Positions 17,901 through 25,840 of a stretch of DNA of 64,000 nucleotides are shown piece after piece. The stretch comes from Asticcacaulis tiandongensis (GTDB lineage: Bacteria > Pseudomonadota > Alphaproteobacteria > Caulobacterales > Caulobacteraceae), in assembly GCF_006475605.1 (NCBI RefSeq), contig NZ_SSBC01000019.1:248001-312000 (forward strand). The letters are read 5' to 3'. Each line of letters starts with the position of its first letter. The stretch's first letter is position 1. A program made the translations under genes and the position numbers. Below the pieces are notes generated by a model. The model made no database searches, was not told the origin of the DNA, and saw only the letters and a list, made by a program, of their open reading frames with translations.

Positions 17901-18070
17901 GGGATATGTCCATTGCCTATCGCCTGACGGAGCGCCTGACGATGAGTCTGGAGGGGATTAACCTGACCGATGCGCGCCATGTTACGTGGGAGCACACGGA
18001 TAAGCGCCTTATGGTCGATGGCCGTCTGAGCGGGCGGCAATTCTATCTCGGGCTGCGCTACAGCTATTGA
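14960..18070 (+). CDS. TonB-dependent transducer with N-terminal STN domain
   Basis: 1036 aa outer-membrane receptor of the Caulobacter/Xanthomonas class. Sec signal ends at ACAQA. The STN (secretin/TonB N-terminal) signalling domain spans about 25-100 (YDLPTQSLERSLTAVGVQA..IIFAP, LRGRYTVDAALRQLL). A linker and TonB box (VPVVIVTGFR) follow, then a plug (SIVAEDIVKFPDNNLAESAQRVSGV, VRGLGPDYTRVEINGMETQ) and a barrel ending in an aromatic (LGLRYSY). It is the only receptor in the window with STN, and it sits 33 nt after FecR, so it is the sensor of the FecI-FecR pair. The likely ligand is a pectin fragment, by context. Confidence 0.92.
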   Translation: MNLSLLSSVSVLAALCAGGQACAQAVRDYDLPTQSLERSLTAVGVQARVNIIFAPTTVAGREAKALRGRYTVDAALRQLLLNSGLEAVHTSRNAYIIRPTTKKSGLRPLAVTPPASPPDTEVPVVIVTGFRNSYRQSLRIKRQYTGVIDSIVAEDIVKFPDNNLAESAQRVSGVAIARDQGEGRSISVRGLGPDYTRVEINGMETQAATDGLTQGVNRGRGFDFNVFPSELFSRIDVKKTSAADQPEGSLGATVALRPPKPFDQQGDRVVMGVQGSYNDLNERSGTRASVLVSKRLSDNRFGILLAAAYAHTPLQMQGVNSGGWEQATSNGGFCMPTSETGGLCDVPQSDLEASLGAHAVLRSSEVYHPRFYRYTDLTGYTQRMGLTSTVQWQVASDTSVDINFLASRFKTRRNDHFLEAIGFSRNAAQGGKPEIVPRRVETDRHGALVYGVFDNVDMRSELAFEDFKTDFAQATIILHHKLTDGLTLKTYVGRSRSQFDNKVEITAQIDRFNVDNYVFDARKGGAFRPELKYGFDVTDPAQWYFGPVIQQAGGTGATGPEIRLRPNGVRNEFDVAQVAFNYEFGQVHRLDFGVQHKTYGYRSESYRLEQGESDWPVASVGMESLTRVYCGLERLNPPEGTPQCWRVPDIEVFIREYDLLSNSGRTKLSPSAPAARVHNHQVVEDSASVFVQLRSRGRLWGKPVRTIVGVRAVQTRQRAQSYANVPVEVEAAGFRTIGSDRRYTDLLPSFNMALEVKPDALIRFGAARVMARPPLSSLTALTQLTVSEGRREVTTGNPYVEPVRATAYDLSYEWYPDKDSLFAVGFFYKDISTYIQNVTYVAPFSETGLSPSLLEGSGASVTDDFLITGIINTPGGPLHGYEISYQAPIRFLPEMFTGLGLNLNYTFVTSKIDYQLRPAMGGGVVRADLINLSRNAYNATLYYERGPFQARIAANYRDKYLTAVPGTNGADANGVEAARYWDMSIAYRLTERLTMSLEGINLTDARHVTWEHTDKRLMVDGRLSGRQFYLGLRYSY

Positions 18071-18477
18071 AGCCGGCGGCGCAAAGCGCGTCTCTATAGG
18101 TGGCTTCAAAAAAATCCAAAAATATGTGTCGGGAATGCGGCGGGTGAACGTCTGGATAATCAGAGTTCATAAGGCTGGAGGCGTATGCGTTTGCCAGCGA
18201 GCGTTGTTGCTTTTTAAGTAAATAATTACATATGTCTAAATTGTTCTCATGTATTATTGAGAATGATTTGGCATTTTCATGATTAATTGAATATTTTTCA
18301 AATCTAATAATGTTGTTTGCGGGCAACAAATAAGGTTAAAAACATTTAATAATTATCATTTTTTAAAAAGATACTTGATATGTGAAAAAGTTAGCGGTAA
18401 CAAATTTGCTTCTTGGGGGAAATTGTTGTTATCTGTAATGACACCGGTTTCCTCCGATGAGTGCACTATTAAAAAAG
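18071..18477. other. AT-rich intergenic region before the second receptor
   Basis: No gene is visible. The stretch 18205-18420 is markedly AT-rich compared with its surroundings and probably carries the promoter. The perfect palindrome ACATATGT is at 18228-18235. A small hairpin TTGTTTGC-GG-GCAACAA lies around 18311-18328. A FecI-dependent promoter is possible but no convincing match was found by eye. Confidence 0.45.
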
Positions 18478-18518
18478 AAACGGCCTGACCGTTTTCAAAT
18501 AACAGGGATGAAAAAGAC
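18478..18518 (+). promoter_or_regulatory. TBDR translation leader: stem-loop plus GGGATGAAA element
   Basis: Stem AAACGG/CCGTTT (18478-18483 with 18489-18494, loop CCTGA), 10 nt, GGGATGAAA (18505-18513), 5 nt, then ATG 18519. The internal ATG of the element opens a four-codon frame (M-K-K-T) whose TGA overlaps the receptor start codon. Same design as at 1253-1297 and 51579-51617. Confidence 0.55.
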
Positions 18519-21500
18519 ATGAGCAGTTTACGTGGGCGCGGGCGCACCATGCGTGGTGCATTGCTGGCCGGGATTTCTGTCACCGCCGCCATGGCAGCGT
18601 TTCCGCTGGCCGCTACGGCGCAGGAAGCGGCCGCAGACGGGGATGTCACTACGGTTGTGGTGACGGGCTATCGGGCATCGCTTCAGAGCGCCATTACCTT
18701 AAAGCGTAATGCCGATGTGATGATGGACGCCATCAACGCCGAAGATATTGCCGACATGCCGGATTCCAACCTTGCGGAATCCTTGCAGCGTATTCCGGGG
18801 ATTTCTATCGACCGTGACAATGGCGAAGGTCGCCAGATCAGTGTGCGCGGTCTGGGGGGTGATTTCACCCGCGTGCGTATCAACAATATGGAAGCCCTGT
18901 CGACCGGCGGTTCCAATGATGCGGGTTCAAGCCCTAACCGTTCGCGGGCCTTTGACTTTAACGCCTTTGCGTCGGAACTGTTTAATTCTATTCGCGTGCG
19001 CAAGACCGCTTCGGCGGAAACCGATGAAGGGTCGCTTGGGGCTACGGTTGACCTGATTGCCGGACGTCCGTTCGACTATAAGGAAGACGCCTTTGCCTTC
19101 TCGGTCGAGGACTCTTATTATGTCAACGGCAAGACGCATAATCCGCGTATGGCCGGTCTGTTCTCGAAGCGCTGGGCCGATGGTCGTCTTGGCTTTCTGA
19201 TGTCGGTCGCCTACGCCGAGCGTAACTCAGAGGATGACCAGTATCGTCGGGGTGTCGGAGCGTCTGACTATACCTATCGCGGTTCGACCTGGGCGGGAGA
19301 TGAGCTTCCCGGACGTGCGGGTTTTGCGGCACCCACGGGAACGGATTTCCGGGTTCGTGTTCCGGGGACGACCGATCAATATTATGATCCGTTCGAGTTT
19401 AACCCGACCGCATATGCGGCCATGACGGGTTCCAATCCCGAGGCCTATGCCAAGTTATATCCGAATTGTGCGGCTGCCGAGGCGGCAGATCCGGACACGC
19501 TTACGCCGACTTCACCGGGATGTAATGATTCACAGGTACGTTTTCCCGCCCTGCCATCCATTGAACAAAAGGATACGACCACCAAACGTTTGGGGGTGAC
19601 CTCGTCCTTCCAGATGCAGCTTTCGGCCAATACGCGCTTTACGATCGATGGCCTCTATTCGAAGTTTGAGAGTGAATCGACCAATTATCAGCTGTCGCCA
19701 GTGGGGCTGAACCGTAACAATACGAATGCGCTCTTTAACCACGGTATAAGCCTGCCAACCGCAGCCAATCCGAATCCTAACCCTATTGACAATGGTCTCT
19801 CCGAAGCCCAGCGTCGCGGCCTTTATCCGAACCTGTGTACGGCGCGAGCCGAGACGGCTCTCGTGGCCGCTATTGATTGTGGTCAGTCCTATTACGGCGG
19901 CGCATTGGCACCGGGTTTTGGTTACAGCTTTAATCCGAAAAACCTCGATACCTACGACTATTATACCAATGCGGCTTCGCCCTATTATACGAATCCGGCG
20001 TCAGTCGGGTATGGCACATATGCGGGAGCGGGTAATCTGGCATTCCGTGACTCGCTGATCGGGCGTCCAGCGACCAAGGTGCTGGCGGCTGAGGTTAATG
20101 GTGGCAATGCCGAATATCTGGAACTTCAGAATGTTGACTGGCGGTCCGGGGCTGACCGCGGGGCCTATACGACCGAATTCGCTCAGGCTTCGGTAGAGCT
20201 GACGCATCGTTTCAGCGACCGGTTCTCGGGGACCTTCTCGGCGGGGCTGTCGGAATCGACCAACTTCATGACGGGTCTGCTGGTTGAGTTCAATAATATG
20301 GACGAGCAGGGCGTTTTCGTATTTGACGAACGCGGCGGCGGTTCTATGCCTGTGATGAATGCCGGTTTCGATGCGGCTGATCCCACCAAGTGGGGTATCG
20401 TCAAGGGCTTCTCGGCCATGCGTAACTATACGCGTGAGACGATTAATGAATATAAGGGTGCCAAGGCTGATTTCAGCTATGATCTTACGGACAATCTGAC
20501 CTTCAAGTTCGGTGTGGTCGGGCGTCAGTTTGACTTCTCGACCAACCAGTTCGAACGTCAGAACGATGCCATCAATCCGACCGAGCTTGAGGCCGGTGTC
20601 ACAACCGCGTCACTGGGCCGCGTGATTAACTTCGGGGACGGTCTGGATGTGCCCGGTGGCACCACGACCTCGTTCTTTGCCCCAAGCATCGAAGCCTTTG
20701 ATGCGGTGTTTGGCTTTACCTGTAACTGCATCAACGAATACGGTGATTTCACTATCACCCGTAAACGGAACCGCACGACGACCTTTGGCGTGACGGAAAA
20801 GACGAACGGTGGCTATGGTCAGTTGAACTTCAACTATGACGTCATGGGCCGCAATATGTTCGGTAATATTGGGGTGCGTTACGTTAAGACCGATCTGAGT
20901 TCGGTGGGTGAAACCAATGACGGGCGGCCTATCTACGGCTCCAACAAGTATGACGACACACTGCCTTCATTCAACCTCGCGTGGGAAGTGATGGACGATG
21001 TCTATCTGCGCTTCGGTGCCTCAAAGGTTATGTCGCGTCCGATGCTCGGTAACCTGTCGCCAGCCATTACCGGTGTCAGCATTCCGTCAAACGGCAATAC
21101 GACGGGCGGGACGATCAATTTGGGTAACCCCAAGCTGTCGCCATTCCGTGGTACCGCCTATGATATGAGCGCCGAATGGTATTTCGCACCGGGTGCGCTG
21201 CTCAGCTTCGCTGTCTTCAAGAAGGACATCGAATCCTATCCGCAGACGGTTCTGTATGAAGCACCATTGTCTGAGTTCCTTGATGCGGAGTCCCGCGAAA
21301 CGCTCAAGGCGCAATTTGGCCTGAACGCCAGCGGTGATGCGCAGCGCGAATATGTCGACTCCGACTATCCGGTTCTGGCGCGTCAGTATCGTGATGCACC
21401 AGGCGGCACACTTGAAGGCTGGGAGTTCAGCTATCAGCAGGATCTGACGTTCCTGCCCTGGTATTTCAAGAATCTGGGGGTTCAGTTCAACGCCACGCAT

Positions 21501-21950
21501 ATTGAATCGAACCTGACCTATATTCTTGATCCGGGTACGGCAACCAAGCCTGCGGTCTATGGTGACGGGCCGTGGCTTGGGGCGTCGCCTAATGCGATTA
21601 ACTTCACGGTCTATTATGAAACCGAAAAGTTCAATGCCCGTATCTCGACGTCACAACGTGACGCCTATTTCACCACCTATCCTCTGACCTCCGGAAACTG
21701 TGATCCGGGGCTTCAGGCCAATGGCTCGCCCTGTGACGGACCTCTGATCAGGGAAATGGGCGGTTCCAAGGAAACGGTGAACGTCGATATGGCCATGCGC
21801 TATCAGCCAACCAAGCGCATCGCCATCACCTTTGAAGCCCAGAACCTTACCGATCAGGCCTCAGAGCGTTACGCCTATGATAATCCGGTGGTCAGCACCT
21901 ACAGCGCCGGTGGCCGGAACTTCAAGGTCGGCCTGCGCTATAAGTACTAA
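18519..21950 (+). CDS. TonB-dependent receptor (Caulobacter/Xanthomonas class)
   Basis: 1143 aa. Signal peptide with a basic start (RGRGRTMRGALLAGISVTAAM..) ends near ATAQE. TonB box TTVVVTGYRASLQ, plug with NAEDIADMPDSNLAESLQRIPGISIDRDNGEGRQISVRGLGG, and a long barrel ending NFKVGLRYKY. No STN domain. Long extracellular loops are rich in N, Y and T, as in carbohydrate-binding receptors. It lies directly upstream of the ten-gene pectin operon, separated by a structured leader and terminator, and is the most likely importer of the oligosaccharides those enzymes make. Confidence 0.93.
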   Translation: MSSLRGRGRTMRGALLAGISVTAAMAAFPLAATAQEAAADGDVTTVVVTGYRASLQSAITLKRNADVMMDAINAEDIADMPDSNLAESLQRIPGISIDRDNGEGRQISVRGLGGDFTRVRINNMEALSTGGSNDAGSSPNRSRAFDFNAFASELFNSIRVRKTASAETDEGSLGATVDLIAGRPFDYKEDAFAFSVEDSYYVNGKTHNPRMAGLFSKRWADGRLGFLMSVAYAERNSEDDQYRRGVGASDYTYRGSTWAGDELPGRAGFAAPTGTDFRVRVPGTTDQYYDPFEFNPTAYAAMTGSNPEAYAKLYPNCAAAEAADPDTLTPTSPGCNDSQVRFPALPSIEQKDTTTKRLGVTSSFQMQLSANTRFTIDGLYSKFESESTNYQLSPVGLNRNNTNALFNHGISLPTAANPNPNPIDNGLSEAQRRGLYPNLCTARAETALVAAIDCGQSYYGGALAPGFGYSFNPKNLDTYDYYTNAASPYYTNPASVGYGTYAGAGNLAFRDSLIGRPATKVLAAEVNGGNAEYLELQNVDWRSGADRGAYTTEFAQASVELTHRFSDRFSGTFSAGLSESTNFMTGLLVEFNNMDEQGVFVFDERGGGSMPVMNAGFDAADPTKWGIVKGFSAMRNYTRETINEYKGAKADFSYDLTDNLTFKFGVVGRQFDFSTNQFERQNDAINPTELEAGVTTASLGRVINFGDGLDVPGGTTTSFFAPSIEAFDAVFGFTCNCINEYGDFTITRKRNRTTTFGVTEKTNGGYGQLNFNYDVMGRNMFGNIGVRYVKTDLSSVGETNDGRPIYGSNKYDDTLPSFNLAWEVMDDVYLRFGASKVMSRPMLGNLSPAITGVSIPSNGNTTGGTINLGNPKLSPFRGTAYDMSAEWYFAPGALLSFAVFKKDIESYPQTVLYEAPLSEFLDAESRETLKAQFGLNASGDAQREYVDSDYPVLARQYRDAPGGTLEGWEFSYQQDLTFLPWYFKNLGVQFNATHIESNLTYILDPGTATKPAVYGDGPWLGASPNAINFTVYYETEKFNARISTSQRDAYFTTYPLTSGNCDPGLQANGSPCDGPLIREMGGSKETVNVDMAMRYQPTKRIAITFEAQNLTDQASERYAYDNPVVSTYSAGGRNFKVGLRYKY

Positions 21951-21960
21951 GGCGATCTGC

Positions 21961-22104
21961 AACCCTGTTGCTCACAATTGGGGGTGACAGGGTTCGCGAA
22001 ATATTTTCAATTCGGCTGACACGTACTTCCCTGTGTCAGCCGTCTCTCAGACCAGCTCCCCGTTGTTGTGATCCTATCTCATCACACAGTTGCTGGCACC
22101 TCAG
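21961..22104 (+). promoter_or_regulatory. structured leader with three stem-loops before the pectin operon
   Basis: Three stem-loops precede the terminator: AACCCTG/CAGGGTT plus TCAC/GTGA (21961-21994); GGCTGACAC/GTGTCAGCC (22014-22022 with 22033-22041); and TGTGAT/ATCACA (22067-22072 with 22081-22086). TGACAC (22017-22022) can alternatively pair with GTGTCA (22109-22114) in the 5' arm of the terminator, which would disrupt it. This is consistent with attenuation/antitermination, but that is inference only. Confidence 0.5.
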
Positions 22105-22142
22105 GCGGGTGTCATAGGGAACTATGACCCCGCTTTTTTTTT
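22105..22142 (+). terminator. strong intrinsic terminator immediately before the GH95 start
   Basis: GCGGG(T)GTCATAG-GGAA-CTATGACCCCGC, a 12-bp stem with one bulged T, followed by nine T. The T-tract ends 12 nt before ATG 22155 and abuts the GGAG ribosome-binding site (22145-22148). There is no room for a promoter after it, so transcription of the operon must read through. Confidence 0.9.
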
Positions 22143-22154
22143 GTGGAGTTATCT

Positions 22155-24533
22155 ATGCCTGATATTACACGCCGGACCGGTCTTGGGTTTATGGCCGCCC
22201 TGATGGGCGCCACCGCAATCCCTCCTCATGTACTGGCGCAAGCTCAGGCCGATGAAATTTTGCCGCGCACACAGGCTCAGGCCGGTGATCTGAGCCTGTG
22301 GTACAAGGCAGCGGCCAACGAATGGACCGAAGCCCTGCCGCTGGGCAACGGGCGTCTGGGGGTCATGGTGTATGGCGGCGTGGCGCGGGAGCGGTTGCAG
22401 ATCAGCGAAGACACACTCTATGCCGGTGCGCCCTATCAGCCGGCTAATCCCGATGCGCGGGCGGCCTTACCCGAAGTGCGTAAGCTGATTTTTGACGGAA
22501 AATATCTTGAGGCGCAGGAGCTGGTGCAGGCGAAGATGATGGGTACGCCCATCCGTCAGGTCTCCTATCAGACCGTGGGCGAAATCAGCCTGATTTTTTC
22601 GGCTTCCTCCAATGCCAGCGACTATCGGCGTGAGCTTGATCTGACGCGGGCGGTGTCGACGGTGACCTATCGCCGCGACGGTGTGAATTATAAACGTGAG
22701 ACCTTTGTGTCGCCGATTGATCAGGTGATGGTGACGCGTCTGACGGCGGATAAGCCGGGTCGCATCAGCTTTCAGCTAGGGTTTGAAACCCCGATGAATG
22801 CTACGGTTTCGGTCGAAGGGCCGCAGGACATCGTCCTGTCCGGTCGTAACAGCCCCCATGCCGGTCAGGAAGGCGCGCTGCGTTATGAAAACCGTGTGCG
22901 CGTGGTGGCCAGAGGTGGTCAGCAAAGTACGGGCACGGATGAGATTGTGGTGAGCGCGGCCGATGAGGTGCTTATCTACGCGGCGGCGGCAACCAACTAT
23001 GTCAATTTCAGAGATGTCAGCGGTGATCCGACGGCCATTACAAAGGCGCAGATCGCGGCGGCGGTGACACGCCCTTATGGGCAGATGCTGACAGATCATA
23101 TCGCGGCGCATCAGGTGCTGTTCAATCGTGTCAGTGTCGATTTTGGTCGCACGAAATTTGCCGATCTGCCGACCAATGAGCGGATCGCCAAATCCCAGAC
23201 GCAGGATGATCCGGCGCTGGCCATGCTTTATTTTCAGTTCGGGCGGTATCTGCTGATCTGCTGTTCAAGGCCCGGCACGCAACCGGCCAATCTTCAGGGG
23301 ATATGGAACGACCGGCCAAGTGCGCCTTGGGGTGGCAAATATACGATCAATATCAATACCGAGATGAATTACTGGCCCGCCGAGCCAACCAATCTGCCGG
23401 AAATGGTGGAGCCTCTGATTGAAATGGTCAGGGATATATCGGTGACCGGCGCGGAAACGGCTAAAACCATGTATGGCGCGCGCGGCTGGGTGACGCACCA
23501 CAACACCGACCTGTGGCGGGCGACGGCCCCTATCGATTCCGCCTTCTATGGCACATGGCCAACGGGGGGCGCATGGCTGTGTCTGCATCTGTGGGATCGC
23601 TATGATTACGGGCGTGACAAGGCCTATCTGAAGAACATCTATCCGATCCTTAAGGGTGCGTCGCTGTTCTTTGTCGATACACTGGTGAAGGACCCCAACA
23701 GCGGCTACATGGTCACGGCACCGTCGATCTCACCGGAAAACCGTCACCAGTTCGGCACCTCAATCTGTGCGGGGCCGACCATGGATATGCAGATCATCCG
23801 TGACCTGTTTGATAACACTATCAGGGCTGCGGAAATTCTTAAGCTTGATGCGCCGCTGCGCAAGGAAATGGCCGCTTTGCGGGCGCAGCTTGTGCCGAAT
23901 AAAATCGGTAAGGCCGGTCAGCTTCAGGAGTGGCAGGACGACTGGGACCTGACGGCGGTGGATATGCACCATCGTCACGTCTCGCATCTCTATGGGCTTT
24001 ATCCGTCAAGCCAGATCAATGTGCGTGATACGCCTGATCTGGCGGCAGCGGCGCGCAAATCGCTTGAGATGCGCGGTGACCACTCGACCGGCTGGGCGAT
24101 TGCCTGGCGGATCAATCTGTGGGCGCGGCTGGGCGAAGGGGATCGTACCCATTCGATCCTCAGGCTGCTTCTGGGGCCGGATCGCACCTATCCAAACATG
24201 TTTGACGCCCATCCGCCGTTCCAGATCGATGGCAATTTCGGCGGTACGTCCGGTATGGTCGAGATGCTGATGCAGTCCTATAATAACCAGATCATCATCC
24301 TGCCCGCCCTGCCGTCGGCATGGCCGTCAGGCGAGATCAGGGGGTTACAGGCCCGTGGCGGTTTCGCCGTTGACCTGAAATGGCAGGAGGGCAAGCCGAA
24401 ACAGGTTGTGCTGACCAGCCGCTTGGGCGAACCTGTGCGTCTGGTGTTTGGTCAGCAGGTGCTTGAGGTCAAACTCAAGGCCGGGCAGACGGCGACCTAT
24501 GATTTTGACGGATATGGACTGGTGAGGGCGTAA
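22155..24533 (+). CDS. GH95 alpha-L-fucosidase / alpha-L-galactosidase-family hydrolase
   Basis: 792 aa, inverting GH95 enzyme removing terminal L-fucose or L-galactose from side chains (xyloglucan, RG-I, RG-II) outside the cytoplasm. The N-terminus DITRRTGLGFMAALMG is a twin-arginine signal. The N-terminal beta domain has the family motif EALPLGNGRLGVMVYGG. The (alpha/alpha)6 barrel has NINTEMNYWPAEPTNL (catalytic Asn pair), DMHHRHVSHLYGLYP and QIDGNFGG (Asp of the active site). GGAG is 6 nt before ATG 22155; a GTG at 22143 is less likely. The gene ends TAATG, overlapping the PL1 start by one base, and heads the ten-gene operon. Confidence 0.9.
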   Translation: MPDITRRTGLGFMAALMGATAIPPHVLAQAQADEILPRTQAQAGDLSLWYKAAANEWTEALPLGNGRLGVMVYGGVARERLQISEDTLYAGAPYQPANPDARAALPEVRKLIFDGKYLEAQELVQAKMMGTPIRQVSYQTVGEISLIFSASSNASDYRRELDLTRAVSTVTYRRDGVNYKRETFVSPIDQVMVTRLTADKPGRISFQLGFETPMNATVSVEGPQDIVLSGRNSPHAGQEGALRYENRVRVVARGGQQSTGTDEIVVSAADEVLIYAAAATNYVNFRDVSGDPTAITKAQIAAAVTRPYGQMLTDHIAAHQVLFNRVSVDFGRTKFADLPTNERIAKSQTQDDPALAMLYFQFGRYLLICCSRPGTQPANLQGIWNDRPSAPWGGKYTININTEMNYWPAEPTNLPEMVEPLIEMVRDISVTGAETAKTMYGARGWVTHHNTDLWRATAPIDSAFYGTWPTGGAWLCLHLWDRYDYGRDKAYLKNIYPILKGASLFFVDTLVKDPNSGYMVTAPSISPENRHQFGTSICAGPTMDMQIIRDLFDNTIRAAEILKLDAPLRKEMAALRAQLVPNKIGKAGQLQEWQDDWDLTAVDMHHRHVSHLYGLYPSSQINVRDTPDLAAAARKSLEMRGDHSTGWAIAWRINLWARLGEGDRTHSILRLLLGPDRTYPNMFDAHPPFQIDGNFGGTSGMVEMLMQSYNNQIIILPALPSAWPSGEIRGLQARGGFAVDLKWQEGKPKQVVLTSRLGEPVRLVFGQQVLEVKLKAGQTATYDFDGYGLVRA

Positions 24534-25816
24534 TGGGTGTGTACCGGCGTGGCGTACTGGCCGGTTTAGCGGGACTGGGTCTGATGCCTGCGCAGTTATC
24601 GGCTGCGGGGCAGGCGGGCTATACCGCTACGCGGGGCGGGGCGGGTGGTCGCATCCTGCGCGTGACGACGCTTGCGCCGGACGGTGAAGGGTCGCTGAAA
24701 AACGCACTTGAGGCCAAAGGGCCGCGCATTGTGGTTTTTGAGGTTGGCGGCGTTATCGACCTTGGGAAGCAGACCCTGAAAGTCACCGAGCCTTATCTGA
24801 CAGTGGCCGGTGAGACGGCACCCGATCCGGGTATCACGCTGATAAAAGGCGGGGTCCAGATATCGACCCATGACGTCATTGTACGGCATCTGGCCATTCG
24901 GCCGGGGACAGCAGGCATGGCGAAGGGCAGCGGCTTTGAACCGGATGGCCTGTCTATTACGGCGGGACGGGATATTATTGTCGATCATTGCAGCCTGACC
25001 TGGGCTATTGATGAAGCGCTTTCGGCGTCGGGGCCGCGCTTTAACGGTGACGGGCCTGACGACTGGCGGCGGAACACCTCACACCGGATCACATTTTCAC
25101 ATAATCTGATTGCACAGTCGCTGCACGATGCCAGCCACGCCAAGGGGCCGCATTCGATGGGGTCGCTGGTGCACGACAATGTGACCGGCGTGCTGATCTA
25201 CGGCAATCTCTATGCGCACAACAACGAACGTCATCCGCTTGTGAAGGGCGGCGGGCATTGCGCGGTGATCAACAATGTCTTCGTCAATCCGGGCACGGCC
25301 TGTGCGCAATATACGCTGGTCGAGGATCAGTGGGCGGGGCGTGACCGGCTGGAAGGCCGGATGATCCTGCGCGGCAATGTGATGCGTTGCGGGCCGGATA
25401 CAAAGGCCGGTTTGCCGATGCTGTTGTTTGGCGGGGCGGGTGATCTGAGGCTGCATGCGCACGACAATATTGCGACCTATCAGGACGGACGTGACGCGCC
25501 GGTGATCGGCTATTATCAGGCGCGGCCTGATGGGCATCCGGCGGCGGTGCCATATGTGCCTAAGGGGTTCATTAAGGCGATGCCGCGCGAACAGATGTGG
25601 CCGCAGGAGATCGGTCTGCGGTCGGGCGCGAACACCGAAGCCTTTGTGTATCGGGATTGCGGGGCGCGGCCATGGGCGCGTGATCCGATTGATGCCCGCA
25701 TTGTTGCGCAGGCCAAAACCGGTGCGGGCCGCATCATTCACAATGAATCCGAGGCCGGAGGTTATCCGGCCTATGCCCCAAGGCGACGAAAATTTGCGCC
25801 GTCGTCCCTGCTATAA
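24533..25816 (+). CDS. pectate lyase-like protein, PL1 family
   Basis: 427 aa right-handed beta-helix lyase cutting de-esterified homogalacturonan by beta-elimination with Ca2+. The signal YRRGVLAGLAGLGLMP is of the twin-arginine type. Helix motifs are GRILRVTTL..GEGSLKNAL, VVFEVGGVIDL, VDHCSLTWAIDEAL (Ca-binding strand) and NNERHPLVKGGG (catalytic Arg region). The TAATG overlap with GH95 indicates coupled translation. The length is normal. Polygalacturonate is the likely substrate; methylated pectin cannot be excluded. Confidence 0.85.
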   Translation: MGVYRRGVLAGLAGLGLMPAQLSAAGQAGYTATRGGAGGRILRVTTLAPDGEGSLKNALEAKGPRIVVFEVGGVIDLGKQTLKVTEPYLTVAGETAPDPGITLIKGGVQISTHDVIVRHLAIRPGTAGMAKGSGFEPDGLSITAGRDIIVDHCSLTWAIDEALSASGPRFNGDGPDDWRRNTSHRITFSHNLIAQSLHDASHAKGPHSMGSLVHDNVTGVLIYGNLYAHNNERHPLVKGGGHCAVINNVFVNPGTACAQYTLVEDQWAGRDRLEGRMILRGNVMRCGPDTKAGLPMLLFGGAGDLRLHAHDNIATYQDGRDAPVIGYYQARPDGHPAAVPYVPKGFIKAMPREQMWPQEIGLRSGANTEAFVYRDCGARPWARDPIDARIVAQAKTGAGRIIHNESEAGGYPAYAPRRRKFAPSSLL

Positions 25817-25840
25817 AAAATTAAAATAAGAGGAAATGCC

